Origin: Antedon mediterranea
Taxonomy: Eukaryota > Echinodermata > Crinoidea > Comatulida > Antedonidae
DNA length: 64,000 bases
Assembly: GCF_964355755.1 (NCBI RefSeq)
Contig: NC_092674.1
Coordinates: 439,001 to 503,000, forward strand
Direction of reading: 5' to 3'
In this document: positions 45,453 through 58,588 of the stretch, piece after piece
Position numbering within the stretch: position 1 is the first letter of the stretch
How the letters are laid out: every line of letters starts with the position of its first letter
Notes under the pieces: generated by a model
Told to the model about the DNA's origin: nothing
The model's input: only the letters and a program-made list of their open reading frames with translations
Database searches by the model: none
Position numbers and translations under genes: made by a program

Positions 45453-46478
45453 TTATAACATCGATATAGTTTCATTGCTGTTCGTTTGTTGTCTATGATG
45501 AACTCGTCTGGATACAACTTGCTTCAAACTAGATTTTCGCATTCCGATAGCAATTCTAAAATCATGGTTTCTCAGAGAGAATATACAAGGGTTGATAACT
45601 GTGCCCAGCACACAAAGAGTGTTTGCGACATTTTGAAAAGTGGCACTATTACTATCATATTGATACTCGTCACCTTGCATCGCTACTATTGTCAGACGTA
45701 TTAAGGATGGAATCCAAAAAATAATAAAAGTTAAAAGAATCATAGATGTAGTAAATGTAGCTCTTAGTTCAGCTAGTTCTTTGAATGTGTTCATACATCC
45801 AGCTGCTAATCCACGAAAGGAGGACCCTAAGTGTCTATCATGATCCTCGGCGTTAAATGCATTCGGTATTCCTCGATTTACTCTTACAGCGTGACGTTTT
45901 GCAATCATAAATACCCGTATGTGAATTATAGCGGTAAATAACAGTAATATCCATTCACTTACGCAAATAAACGTAGGAGCAAACGAAAATGCATTCTCCA
46001 CGTATTTGTGCGATTGATATAAAAATCCGCATAGAAAAGATATGATCCACAGGATTGTCATTAAAGCCACAGTACGTCGAAATGTTACAATGTAGGGGTA
46101 CCGAAATGGGTACGTCAATGCGTTGTACCGATCCCACGCAATCACTAATAGTTGAAGGTCCGAAAAGACTCCGTAGGAAAAGCAAAGACCAATTAGGTAT
46201 GCGCGTAAAGTTTGATCAAATGAGCAGGTAATACTATCAATCAAAATAATAATTATGGTTATATCGAATAAAACTCCTGATATAGAAAAATGAATCAGAA
46301 AGTGGTTGTGCATACGTCTGCGAAGCTTGCGATGGCACACGAACGCAGCTATGACCAGAAGGTTTATTATTGTTCCAAATATTGACAGAATTAGTGTTAA
46401 ATATAACGAATAATTTCGCGCATGGCAATTGGTTTCATTTGCAGACATATTGGTCAGAATTCTGAATATCGTAAACAC
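45453..46478 (-). CDS. Intronless class A (rhodopsin-like) GPCR, orphan
   Basis: A seven-helix plasma-membrane receptor of 341 aa in one exon (331 if the second ATG at 46448 is used). Seen: N-glycosylation sites NETN and NYS in the short N-terminus, TM1 with the IINLLVIAAFVC core, TM2 HNHFLIHFSISGVLFDI, and DRY at 116-118 after TM3. Also FWIP at 254-257 in TM6 (a CWxP variant) and NPCIF at 296-300 in TM7 (NPxxY with Phe for Tyr). The usual LAxxD Asp of TM2 is not in its normal place, which is unusual for the class. The ligand is not predictable; this looks like one of the lineage-expanded single-exon receptors. The third intracellular loop is about 45 aa. The C-tail is Arg/His-rich with NSNETISML. 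Confidence 0.88.
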   Translation of the reverse strand: MFTIFRILTNMSANETNCHARNYSLYLTLILSIFGTIINLLVIAAFVCHRKLRRRMHNHFLIHFSISGVLFDITIIIILIDSITCSFDQTLRAYLIGLCFSYGVFSDLQLLVIAWDRYNALTYPFRYPYIVTFRRTVALMTILWIISFLCGFLYQSHKYVENAFSFAPTFICVSEWILLLFTAIIHIRVFMIAKRHAVRVNRGIPNAFNAEDHDRHLGSSFRGLAAGCMNTFKELAELRATFTTSMILLTFIIFWIPSLIRLTIVAMQGDEYQYDSNSATFQNVANTLCVLGTVINPCIFSLRNHDFRIAIGMRKSSLKQVVSRRVHHRQQTNSNETISML

Positions 46479-46508
46479 TCACCACCACTCTTCCAGTAAA
46501 TACGCACG

Positions 46509-46516
46509 CTTATATA
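46509..46516 (-). promoter_or_regulatory. TATA-box-like element of the GPCR gene
   Basis: TATATAAG on the minus strand, 31-38 bp before the first ATG (46478) and 61-68 bp before the second (46448). A start site ~30 bp downstream would leave almost no leader before the first ATG. This favours the second, MSANETNC.... Confidence 0.45.
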
Positions 46517-46521
46517 TTGAC

Positions 46522-46640
46522 TGCGCCTTGAAAATGTTACGCGCTGGAACTGCAAAAATGCACACACTGCTGGCTGTGCCTTGAAAACGTTACGTGCTGG
46601 ATTGCAAAAATGTACACACTCCTGCTTACCCTGCCTTGAA
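46522..46640. repeat. ~55-bp imperfect tandem repeat, 2+ copies, upstream of GPCR
   Basis: The unit tgcgccttgaaaatgttacg then cgctgg and tgcaaaaatgcacacact recurs as tgtgccttgaaaacgttacg with tgcaaaaatgtacacact. A third copy starts but stops after tgccttgaaaagg. It lies directly upstream of the TATA-like box. Confidence 0.8.
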
Positions 46641-46659
46641 AAGGTACCGGTGATACACG

Positions 46660-49600
46660 CTAAAACTATAAGTAGGCCTACCGAATGGGTTTGGTTTAGA
46701 AATTATAGACTTCTATCAGAGATGACTTATCCCTGCTTCAACTTTCTTCGCCACTCACTACCTCAGTCGTCGGACAATATTCATGACATCCACTTAAATC
46801 TTGGTTTTCGTTTATGCGCAACAAATTAATCATTGTTGTCATTGGTGCTGGACTTCATTATAAATCATTCGTGCTCCGCGTCTTATGTTGAGTTCAAGTC
46901 TGGATTTTAATTCTTTACAGCATTTATTCATAAATCTCAGAGTTATTAACCATGAGTTACTTAAACCGTCTTGATATAAGCCTATATCACACAAATCTAT
47001 TATTAGATATAGTGTCCTCTTGAATAGGCCTAACTAGTGACATCAGATGAAATGATCAACCTGTAATTAAATTAAAATTATTTTGTTAACAAAATATTGA
47101 ATGTGTATGAAAGTGACAAGTTTTGAACATATTGTCTACGAACGAAACCAATATTTCAATTAGCAAGTTGTTATTATACAATCGGCAATCAGCTAGGGGG
47201 CCTAATCGACACAAAATTAATGTCTTCCAAATTCCTGACAAAATGTACCATTATTATTCTGTGTTCTGTGTTGAACTTTCGTAAGGTACTTTTAAGTGTT
47301 CTTCTCTTTGTATAGTCATTTCAGTTTTAAGTTTCGATTTTGAGTAAAAACTACATTTTTGTCATGTAAAATTGTCACATAAATCACATTTAAAACTTAA
47401 TTTAAATCATTAAATTCAATTTATATGACTGAAATGTTGTCACATGGTGACATGTCGCATAAGTGACAACATTTAAACAATATACCCGGTTAACAAATTA
47501 TAAAATGTTCACATTAGTAGGCACATAATTTGTTTATCCAGAAAAAGAAATTAAATATTTCAATTCAAAACAACATTAGTGCTTTAGACCTTTTGGACCC
47601 GCGTCACATTCTTTACGATACATTCACCATGACAAATCCAGCATTCCCGTGAGTCTGTCTATCGAATGCTGGACCAACCATAAGGCAGGTAAGACGAGTT
47701 CAATGAATTTGCTTGTCGTCCTGCTTTCCGGGAATTCTAAACCAAACGTCATAATGTTACCACTGAGTGTTGTTTATTACAACCATACGTGAATTGAGTG
47801 AAAGTTGAACAATACAAACGGAAATTTCGTTTATCACATCTTCCTTTTTTATGCATAAACCTCATTTAAGTATGGAACAATAGCAAATGACATCGGCACA
47901 AATATTCGTTGTTATATTTTAGACCTATAGATTATTAGCAATTAATGGTACGTCTATGCATATGGTCTAGGGCTATTTCTATTTTCCTTGCGAGAAGCAC
48001 ATCTGATATAAATGCATGAAAAACAACATAAAGAGAAAATCATTCAAGTTGTTGGAGTCGGGTAGCTGAGGCAATAGGTTTTTATGTACAGTATTTCTTT
48101 CTTATACAGGAAATAGAATGAATTTAAACTATCTAGCTGCCTAACATGGACTGGAGTGTCTGAATTAAGCCTATTACAATAAAGGCATACTGGTAAATTA
48201 CAATATTATTCAAAAATTGTACAAATATTTGCAAAACCGTACATTAAAAAAAACCTACCATACGATCCACAATTAATTAAATTCAATATATTCGGACGGA
48301 GCTACAAAAGACACTAAATCACACAGACAAGATTAAACAACTTAAAGCTCAGGTACAGGCGTGAATTTAAAATATAATATCTGGTTATTGTACAAAAATC
48401 AAATATTTTTATTAGAAATCAAGACGAAAAAACATGAATGAAACATAAGGGAAACTATCGAAGATCGATAGTTATTGGAATGTATGATCAATAGAATGTT
48501 TTTGCCCGCACTTGGCCTTTAATATTAGTTAATTAGACCATTTTTCCCGACGTGTGCTCGACATCTAATCAACTTGTAGGCTTTCACTCTATAGTATACG
48601 TAATATACAACTATTAAATTAAACATCGTACGATACGTTCAGTTCCCAGAATGGAACCCACTAATCGTTTTATGCAAACCTACCCAATATCAACCTACCT
48701 GGATAAAACAGGCTAACACCATCATCCAGGCTGGTTATTTCTCATGTGTCGGGTTGTTTAATGTCGAGTTTGTATATTAAAATGATAATCTATTAAACAA
48801 TTACTCACTGATTTATTATGACATAATAATACATTGTTTTACGTACCAGTACACTTTGTCTTCTTGTGAATGTCGTAATCCGATTGCCATCCGTTTTAGG
48901 TTCAAAGTCTGTTTGGGAAATTCTGTTACATGTGCAAGCAATGTGTTCGATAAACTAGTAGTCTAGTACACAATAATAAAGCCAGCCTCAGTCAAAACTA
49001 ACCTCTTCATTACCATTACAAGCGATTGACCAATCCAGATACCAGACACGCATACGTAGACATCTTTAATAGAAAGTTAATATTTATTTTGACGACCCAC
49101 CTGAGTGTAAACAACTCACAAACTATACATACGCTTTTATATTATACTTTTCCAACTGTATGATGACGATTTTTCCCGGTAAGTAAATAAAAAAAATCCA
49201 AAGTGCTAAGCCTTTTGTCATTTGGAACCATTCACCCATATAACCATAAAGCAACACAGCCTACAGTTTCAAATGAATAAACGTCAAGAGACCAAAAGTC
49301 ACTGAACTCGATATATTTCCACGGTGAATGAACGACTTTTGGTTTCAAAGTATAAACTTATTACCGCACATTCGACAGAACAACATCCTGCTGGTGGACA
49401 GGTAGACGACATATTTTTCTAACATTTAACAATCACACAATATGGATGATTTAGTATCGACAACTATAAATACACATTTTTTACGAAGAGTTGAGATCGG
49501 GGTTGAGATACAATATGGACGCTTTACATAAACTTAGTAAAATGAGAAGTTTAATTAGCTGAAAATTGACCACTAAATCGATTCTTTTACATTTGACTGA

Positions 49601-50600
49601 ATAACTCAGGAATAGTATGGCAATTCAAATCAGAATGTTTAGATATAATCAATTTTAAATGGTATTTGTATCGTTTTATTGTTGTTATATTTATGTATTA
49701 TGATGCCAATCAATCAATCACAAATCACTACCAATGTTGTGTACTTGGTAATAAATGTATTTCGAAAATAAACAATATCACAAGTAACAAACTACGTACG
49801 TAGGGGTTATTATCGCGACGAGATATATTATACATAATCGTTTTGCAAATAGTTTTTAAATTGATTAATAAAGGTCATGTTGATATTGGGTGACATTTAT
49901 TAAACTCCATTTATTCATCGAGGTTTGTTTAGAAGTATGGAAAGAAAACACTTTGTTTAGGTTTGAAAAATAAATGGTAGGCCCACAACCACGATATCAC
50001 GCATAACAGTAAAAGTAACTGAACTTCAATTCGCATTATCTGCGGAATCATTGATCTGAGAGTGGTTGGATTATCAGGTCTAAACTCTATTGTTCTGTGC
50101 GACTTTGAAATAATTAAAGAAAAATATGTTGTTGAAGATATCCTTTTTAAATTACACCCGTATGTATCTAATGTAGGCCTATATTGTTTTTTTAAACAGT
50201 TTTTGATAATGAAAATACAGAGTCACGTCTCAGTAAATTCCACACACGTACAGTACTTTCAGTACAATAGTTTATTACATAAACGGCACTGGAGAGGGAG
50301 ATAATCATGACAGTTGCTTTAATTAAAACCATAGTCAATGTACTTCCACAATCCAACCTGTATCAGGTGGTGCAAATTGATATTTTAGGATAATAGGTTG
50401 TTTTCCTGGTGAAATTGTTTCTCTGTTTTGTTTCTGTATATGAATCAGAATATCAGAAATAAAGGAAATGAATAATCAAAAGAATTAGGTTTCAAACATA
50501 GTAGTACGCCCTCAAAATAGTGAAACTTATTTCTGCGGGCGGTGCACTGGAAAGTTTCAATTCCAGGAAAACCTTTGAATTCTAGTTTCATGTCATTATT
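46660..50600. other. Gene-free AT-rich intergenic DNA
   Basis: No exon, RNA gene, tandem array or recognisable element on either strand. The short open frames look random. Confidence 0.5.
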
Positions 50601-50604
50601 CAAC

Positions 50605-50720
50605 TTCAACGCAAGCATACCGTAAGTAATTTGACCAATCACAAGCGATTATTCGAACTTTTGTCAATTACTTGGAGTATTGCGCGTACTCCTTTGCGTG
50701 CGTTCCCTATGAGAAACCAA
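50605..50720. repeat. Dispersed foldback repeat copy
   Basis: taatttgaccaatcacaagc followed by tcaattacttggag, a GC-rich cgtactcctttgcgtgcgtt and ccctatgagaaacc. Matches 53320-53425 in order and partly in sequence. Confidence 0.45.
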
Positions 50721-52751
50721 GCTTACAATACCAATTCATAAAACACTAAATATAATGTTGTTCTCAGGGAAACAAAAAAAGTAATAATTTGTAATAATGC
50801 TACAATATCACACACGAGTTCTCATTATTTTTCTTTCAAATCGGATAAATAAAATATCGGATAAAACACAGTCACGAGCAGTATATAAGTTAAGATATGT
50901 GTTTATAGAGATTGTTACGCTTGATATAGGCCTAATAACATAAAATATAGGCCTACCGGTTGGGATATAAAATGACAGTGCTACATTATAACTAAAGACG
51001 TCGCGTACCATACAGCTATACAGTAACTGTTGTCTAAAACATTTTAAACAAAAAATATTTCTTACAAAAAAACGCCTCTCTCTCACACGATAACTACCGT
51101 ATACATGCATCTCAATATTTATCATGAAATGTATTCATAGACTCTCTTTTCCCAGAGTCCAGACGTGCTTTGGGGTGTGCGGATGCCCAGTGCCAAGTTT
51201 CCAAATACCCATTTTTCATCCGTAGAGTAAACTATAAGTTACCGGATGGTAACTGTTTCTTAATGCTTCCGTTCTCTTGAATATAACTGCCTAAAGGAGC
51301 AGCGCGTGTTTGAAACATGTACTATGCTAAAACTAGCAAATTGAATCTGAATTGCGCCCTCTGACATTAGTAAGGTAGCAAACAATAGGAAGGTTCTAAA
51401 CGGATAAAATACAATTTCCTGAGATTCGCAATAATTATCTGCTGCACAAGCAGTGACGAATAGGAGGCGTCTGCAACAACCATTGCTATCACGCGTCGCC
51501 GTGATTCAATTCCATCCTGTCCACGCTCTACGCGCAAATTGTAGTACGCGCACGCAGGAATATTTAACAACATTTACGCGCGCATTATAGGATTTATATT
51601 ATTGTTTTAATTGATGAAAATCTATATAAGGTAAGTAATACTCTTTCTTATATAATTTTGATGGATGTTTTTATGATGGTATATAACGATGGACCACGTA
51701 GTAATTGAATTATGTACAATAGGACACGTTTAGAATGATGCCACTAATGTTAGTTTCCATAGCCCATAATATGCTAATATACTTTTAAACAGGCAGATTA
51801 AATAGACGAACATACACACAAATTTGAATAAATAATACCGGTAATAATGCATTTGTGTTGAATATTTTAAAATGCTATAATATAATATTAAAATGACGCA
51901 CGCATCCTGTCATGATGAAAAAGCGATATTTTCAACATCCTCCTACATAAATCATCATTATAATCAGTATCAACATTATCATTATCAATCAGAACAACCA
52001 CCAGTATATTAGATTAATGAACCGTGAAGATACATATAATAAAACTGATATCGTTGTATCAAATAAAATTGAGAATATTGAGAACAAATCCCATATATAA
52101 ATAATGTAAAAACTGAACATAATATAATATTTGAATATTAATCATACCGACGTTATCATAACTGTTGCTCTAAAATAATAAATGAGATGGCAACGAGATT
52201 AAGACGACAATAATCACCAAAATTGAAGCGAAAAATATAATGTGTTCTATAAAAGTGATTCGTAAGCGTACAGACTGATATTAATATCACCATGGTAACG
52301 TCGGATGAGAGCACTCCTAGTGCAAGCGAGCGACGGTGTGTGTGCATTTGTAATTTGTTTGTATTTGGATAAGAACGATATATTGTAGGCAGATGGCAAA
52401 GGCGGTGTTTGTCAATACATCGTGGTCAGCTACAATACGTTGACGTTTATTTAATAGATTCCTTTATCAGAAAAAATCGTCATTATCATAATCAAATCAT
52501 ATTGAACATCCTTATCTTCTTTGTAACCATTGTTTTTAAGAAATTAGTGGAAGGGAGGATGGGAATGTTGATCTCTAATAATAAATAAATAAATGTCTTT
52601 AAAAAACTAATTTTATTCTTCGATAAAAATCCTAATTATGTAAATTCCTCTCAATATAGAGTGTTGTCATCTTTGTGAGTTCTGATATGACGGTACCACT
52701 TTATGTAAATATAGTTAATCAGAATTAAGCGTGGCGATAAACAATCACTTC

Positions 52752-52968
52752 ACTTTGCTACACATTTTACGAGCGCGTGTGAACATGGGGTATGTGCACA
52801 TGACCTAATGAACTTTGCTACACATTTTACGAGCGCGTGTGAACATGGGGTATGTGCACATGACCTAATGAACTTTGCTACACATTTTACGAGCGCCTGT
52901 GAACATGAGGTATGTGCACATGACACGAGCGCGTGTGAACATGGGGTATGTGCACATGACCTAATGCA
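52752..52968. repeat. 60-bp tandem repeat, ~3.6 copies
   Basis: The unit comprises actttgctacacattttacg, agcgcgtgtgaacatggggt and atgtgcacatgacctaatga. The last copy lacks its first ~24 bp. It is open on both strands, giving spurious Cys/His-rich frames. Confidence 0.92.
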
Positions 52969-53319
52969 AATGATTACTCTTAGCATTGTTGGAGATAAGA
53001 TCAAAATAAAACAGCAGTCATTATGTGTAAAATAATAAAGGTAAAGAACACATTAATATTGCTTCTAGCATAATCACTTACATACACATTTCGAAAACTT
53101 TTACGCTAGTCGCTATACTTCATTTTATCACGAAAGCTAGGCAAGAAGACAGTTGTTCTGAGGCTAATCGTAAAGACAAAGGACAAATAAATTAGTGTTA
53201 AACGGTGTCAAGGAATTATTCTATCATTATTCTTCGGTAGATATATTTTACATACAAATGAATGTCATGAGTTTTTACTTATCTTTATATCTTGTAAGGG
53301 TTTTAGCGTGGGGTACGTA

Positions 53320-53425
53320 CGCGCAACTCAAGTAATTTTGCCAATCACAAGCGTCGAATGATCCGTCACCTGTGATTGGTTCAACTACGTGCGCGTATTG
53401 TTGTGTTCCTGGGGAAACAGAGCTA
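53320..53425. repeat. Dispersed foldback repeat copy
   Basis: gtacgtacgcgcaactcaag and tacgtgcgcgtattg bracket ttgccaatcacaagcg and its inverted cacctgtgattggttc. Related to 44853 and 50605. Confidence 0.5.
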
Positions 53426-54105
53426 CATAATACAGTATATCAATACACCAACTACAGAGGCCGGCAATATGAAAATGAAAATACATACGTCATTTGCTAT
53501 TTGATATTTACTATTGTACTTGGTTTGGACGTGATGTCAAATGGCGAGTGATTTTAAGAGTTATAACCAAGTATCAGGTTTTACCGATGTTCATCTAGAG
53601 TGTTATTAAAGTTTTATATTACATTATAATTAAGATAGACTCTGTATAGGATACATTTTCATCAATTATGAAAGACATAGCGTACGTTTATTTCAAATGT
53701 ACAGCCTTTGGCATCTAAGTCAGTACTTAAAACGATCCCAAATCTTAAACCTATTGGGGCTTAAACTCCAAAGCGCTTTAAATACGCTCGTTTTTTTTAT
53801 TTAGGTGGTACATCTTTTAAACCTTCTATCTTCTATTGATTTTTATTATTTGTGGTTTCAAACAAATTAGATAAAACACCAGTAACAATAGTAAATATTG
53901 TAAATAGATGGTGGTCTATTGTTAAATCGGGTTCTTTTATTTTACTTACTCTGAACGCACCTTCATTTAAGAATAGTTACACTGTTTCAAAAGTGTAGCT
54001 ACCAAATACATTTATTATAAATAGTAATTTTGCTTTCATACGGAAAATAAAAGTGTGCAAGTAATACAGCCAAATAATTTCTGTGAGAGTAGGCCTAAAA
54101 CCAAA

Positions 54106-54222
54106 ACTGATACGGATCCGTAAAACAATATTCAAAATAAAAAAAACTGTACGGATCCGTAAAACAATATCCAAAATAACAAAAACTGTTACGGATCTGT
54201 AAAACAATATCCAAAATAACAG
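54106..54222. repeat. ~42-bp tandem repeat, 3 copies
   Basis: tacggatccgtaaaacaata then tccaaaataacaaaaactgt occurs three times. tacggatccgta is a perfect palindrome in two of them. Confidence 0.88.
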
Positions 54223-55078
54223 TGGTTGTCAGTAAAGGTCGTAGAACTTTAGCACATAGTTTATAAATGCTATCATTATTACAAAGCAGCAAATTATTGA
54301 TCTGCCCTCAAGCTCAGCTCATGTCACTTCAAATTATGTTGTCACAACAAACGCGGGGTCTTTAGAATTACTGACTCGTTTCAATCATTGACGTTTATCG
54401 GTGGATATATCCATTACAAACGTTCATGACTCAACGAAAGTTCACTGTCTACGTATTTTAAGCGGCGTACAAAGAGTTCACGTTGAGTACGCGCGCGTAA
54501 ACAATATACCGCAGTACATCGCGTTTGCTCAAGAAGATTGAAAGTGTTTAAATGATGTCTAAGAATTAGGTTTATCATCCCTTCGGGAATTACAAACTCG
54601 TGACCATGAAATGGGGAAAATTTAAAGAACAATGTTTACGTAAACAGGCCTAGTGTGTGTCACCTATGTATTCTCTGAAATATTAAGACAACCTCTCATT
54701 TGCGATACAGGTAATCGATTCTCCTCTTCCCAGGTTTTACGTGGCTTGTGCTAATAAAGAATACATTGCAGACTTGTAAATTTGAATTCAATCAAAGATA
54801 GCCTACTTCCACTGAACTGAACCATATTTTACTAGTCGGTGAAAGTTAAATAAAAAGACATATATAATCCAAAACGTGCTGTTTCAATTCAATATATTTA
54901 TTGCACAATAATACGCTTACCGGGATAATCTTAGTAAATTAATTAGTAAAGCCTACTTTATTTATCACTATTTCTATGGGATGCATACATCACAATGACC
55001 AATTGGATCCAACAACATTTTTTAAATTAAATGCGTTTTTAGCGACGGTGGTAAACCGAAAAGGGATAATGTTTTGTA

Positions 55079-55270
55079 AATAGGCCTACCCGCTTGGTAC
55101 ATAGGCCTACCCGCTTGGTACATAGGCCTACCCGCTTGGTAAATAGGCCTACCCGCTTGGTACATAGGCCTACCCGCTTGGTAAATAGGCCTACCCAGTT
55201 GGTACATAGGCCTACCCGCTTGGTAAATAGGCCTACCCAGTTGGTACATAGGCCTACCCGCTTGGTACAT
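55079..55270. repeat. ~20-bp tandem repeat, 9-10 copies
   Basis: aggcctacccgcttggtaca repeats with a/t and cgc/cag variants in partly alternating order. Open on both strands. This unit holds the GGCCTA motif that is common across the window. Confidence 0.94.
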
Positions 55271-55299
55271 ATTTTAATTCTTTTGCGGTTATGGTATTC

Positions 55300-57360
55300 C
55301 TTATTTTAATCGGTATCTGTTCAGTGTGTTTCCAACACTTTATGGGGTAGCACCACCATCAACATTTGAACGCGCTATCGCGTCTAATTGTCGTCTTCTA
55401 ATATTATCGACAAAATTGACTTGATGGTAAAACGAATGTGCGTCTTTGAAATCCGTTGAAGCGTTAATCAGATTAAATCCGACGACAAACAGGACGACGT
55501 CTGATCTCTAATATTTGATTTTCCAAAACCAATCGATTACAATAAAGCACAACAGACACTCATAATATTAATATCAAACGTTAGCAATCATTGTAAATTT
55601 AACGTTAAAAACACGTGTAGAGGTCAATCATTAAACAAAGTCACGTTTTACACCGACAATGACATCTCTGCTTTTATCGACAGAAAGGGGCTCAGGGATT
55701 CAATTATCAAATGTGATTCGCTGTTTTCATTAATGGTTAACCAGTATATATATTTATTTTATACATTTTATATATATCAATGTATAAAATACTATACTGT
55801 AAACAATATTATATGCATTTTTATTGTTTTATTATTATAATTGTGAGTATCATACATTCAAGAAAATAATGAAAAAAGGAGAGTATTATGTGAGAAATAT
55901 GTAAATTATGATGAACGAATAAAAGTGGTAGGTTACACCACAAAAGAGAAAAGAAAAGGTTAACCAGTATATAAAGACATGTTTATATTCAATGCTCCTC
56001 TATCTATCCCTCTCGTCGAGTCACTAACTAGGTCAATCAAAAGTTTAATATTAACTAACTACCAGAAATAGACCTAGACAATTCCCTCGCGAATATTAAA
56101 TTTAATTGATAATTAAAACCATACGAATTCTAAGCATTAGAATATAAATGATAGAAACGTATACATGATATGCATAATAAATCTGAAGACTTTTTACACA
56201 AAATATTCAAAATTTGAATTACAGTCAATCAGCATGCAAAAAGTACTTAAATGAATCTGAAAAAGTAGATTTGCCTATTGTTGTTAGTCTACCAGTCGGC
56301 ATTCCGATTTTGTATTGAAACTACTGAAACGCCAAAGGTGCCAAAATAATTCTTTTTTACTAATGTATTAAGTCAAAACACAGGCTAGAACAACATAAAC
56401 TACTGAAAATGGTAGGCCTACATTTACACATCTTTCGTTATGAGACAATATACAATTTATTTCTAAATTAGATATAGTCCCATCTCCTCCCCATTTCTAC
56501 AAAGCTAGCCGTCTAAGTTTCATTACGGTTATGATAGATAAAAAATAGTCAGCTATTCTAAAATTACATCTGAGCCTCCTACAGGAATATTACTGTTGTT
56601 TCTTACGGTTATCATTGCATTTAAGACGGAGTCTGATGCTTATTACCAATTTACTTCTATTCAATTATAGACTTATTATAGTCCCCGATTCCTTCTTCTA
56701 CAAACTTTGTCTTATCTACATCGTTTTTGTGATGGTACTGTCAGTTTTGCTGGATGTTTGAGTAGGCCTCATATTGTTTGTACTGATCAAGTTAATTTGG
56801 ATGCACCTCAGCTTCTGTGGGACTGCATTATTTTTAGATAAACCTTAAATAAGCATGATTATTATTCTTTAAATAAATTAACAAATTCTGATTTTAAACA
56901 GAGTTGAGTAGTTCAGCTATTGGCTGTATGTAAAGTAGCAATCCAACGACTCATTTTAAAAATCCATAGTTAGACTATTTATCATTTCCAATTCTCATTA
57001 AATAAAACCTTCAGTGACGTAAATGATGACTGAGTGTGTTCAAAGAGGTAATATGTACACTCCTAGAAAATCATTTCAACTGGACTTAACTCGAGCAAAC
57101 AAATTGAACGCACACGGTGACTTAATGGACAACGTAAGACTCATGTCTTGATTTAACAACGTACTCAAGCTCCCTAATCGTCATTATAAGAGTATCACGT
57201 GGTTCGCTTTATATCATTCACATAATTTTAATACATCAGCAGTGATAACTAATATCATAATGATGTAATAATGACGAAGAGGATTGAAAATGATGAAGAA
57301 ACGACAGAAATGTAACGATGACAACATCGACAATGTGACGCGCAACGGTATGCGACAGTA
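55300..57360. other. Gene-free AT-rich intergenic DNA
   Basis: No supported feature. Only short AT-rich stretches such as tatatatttattttatac near 55745. Confidence 0.5.
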
Positions 57361-57369
57361 ATGAGATTA

Positions 57370-57803
57370 TGATAAAGATGATATTGTTAACATCATTATC
57401 ATCATTATATCGAGAAAAATCTGATATGATATTGTTGATATCATTATCCTCATTATATTAAGATAAGATCATACCATATTGTTAATACCATTATCATCAT
57501 AATATCGAGATAAAGATGATACCATATTGTTAATATCATTATCATCATAATATCGAGATAAAGATAATACCATATTGTTAATACCATTATCATCATAATA
57601 TCAAGATAAAGATGATACCATATTGTTAATATCATTATCATCATAATATCAAGATAAAGATGATACCATATTGTTAATATCATTATCATCATAATATCAA
57701 GATAAAGATGATACCATATTGTTAATATCATTATCATCATAATATCGAGATAAAGATGATACCATATTATTGTTAATATCATTATCATCATAATATAAAG
57801 ATA
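57370..57803. repeat. 48-bp tandem repeat, ~9 copies
   Basis: The unit comprises gataccatattgttaatatc, attatcatcataatatcaag and ataaagat. Divisible by 3, so it shows a spurious 16-residue protein repeat on the minus strand. The edge copies are degenerate. Confidence 0.93.
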
Positions 57804-58588
57804 GAGATGATTTAATTAATACAACTATTATGTTATTACATTTAACTGGAAAAAGAAAATAAAAATAAAATTGAATTCGGTTACTTTAGCCTATATTCAG
57901 GATGTGGGTCAGAGTTCAATATTAAATGTTTAAAATACATTTTTCTACATTTACTTAGCATTGGAAATCAATCCTATTTAGTCGATGTTACAGATTACTA
58001 TTTCTCATTATAGTATTATTATTACATTAGTCAAAGTAATGTTCAAACTATTGCTGTTTATTAATGGAAGAATCAATTTATGAGAGACAAATAGAGATTA
58101 TCAACTGCACGTATTTATCGATTAGGTCTACTTGTTTATCTATACGACGTAATATATAGGTGGTAAAAGCTTGGGTACACGCGATTCCAAGTGTCACAAC
58201 AACCATTCGGAATTATTGATTTTTAATATATCTTTATTTAAAATGTTAATTAATTAGGGCTAATAAAATATTTATGAGCATGCGTACAATGATATTTAAA
58301 TCGATAGGCGCATAGTCGCGTGGCGCATCGTAGAAATAAAACGAGCCACATGTACGCATGGCAACAACCATCTCTCCAATCCAATGTATCAATGTCGATC
58401 AAGTAATCTTCAATACCGTACTCATTTATACATGAACATTAAAATGTCTTTCTTCCTATTTCAGAACATACAGCGATTAGATCGTCAAAAAAAACCCGAC
58501 AAAATCTCACATGACGTAATCAGAGGTAATGAAGGACGCGCGCGTACAAAGCAGAAATGAACTGTTCTATGAATTAACATGAAAGACA

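Noticed and set aside
50062-50304. 80-residue open frame in the gene-free region
   Set aside because: Random-looking composition with no family pattern, splice context or neighbours.
52750-53035. Cys/His-rich frames (CAHTPCSHALV.. and the reverse)
   Set aside because: Both strands of the 60-bp repeat are open; not a metal-binding protein.
55022-55309. Open frames on both strands (MYQAGRP.. and VHRPTRL..)
   Set aside because: Both are translations of the ~20-bp repeat and cannot both be genes.
57453-57791. 112-residue repeat frame on the minus strand
   Set aside because: Artefact of the 48-bp tandem repeat.
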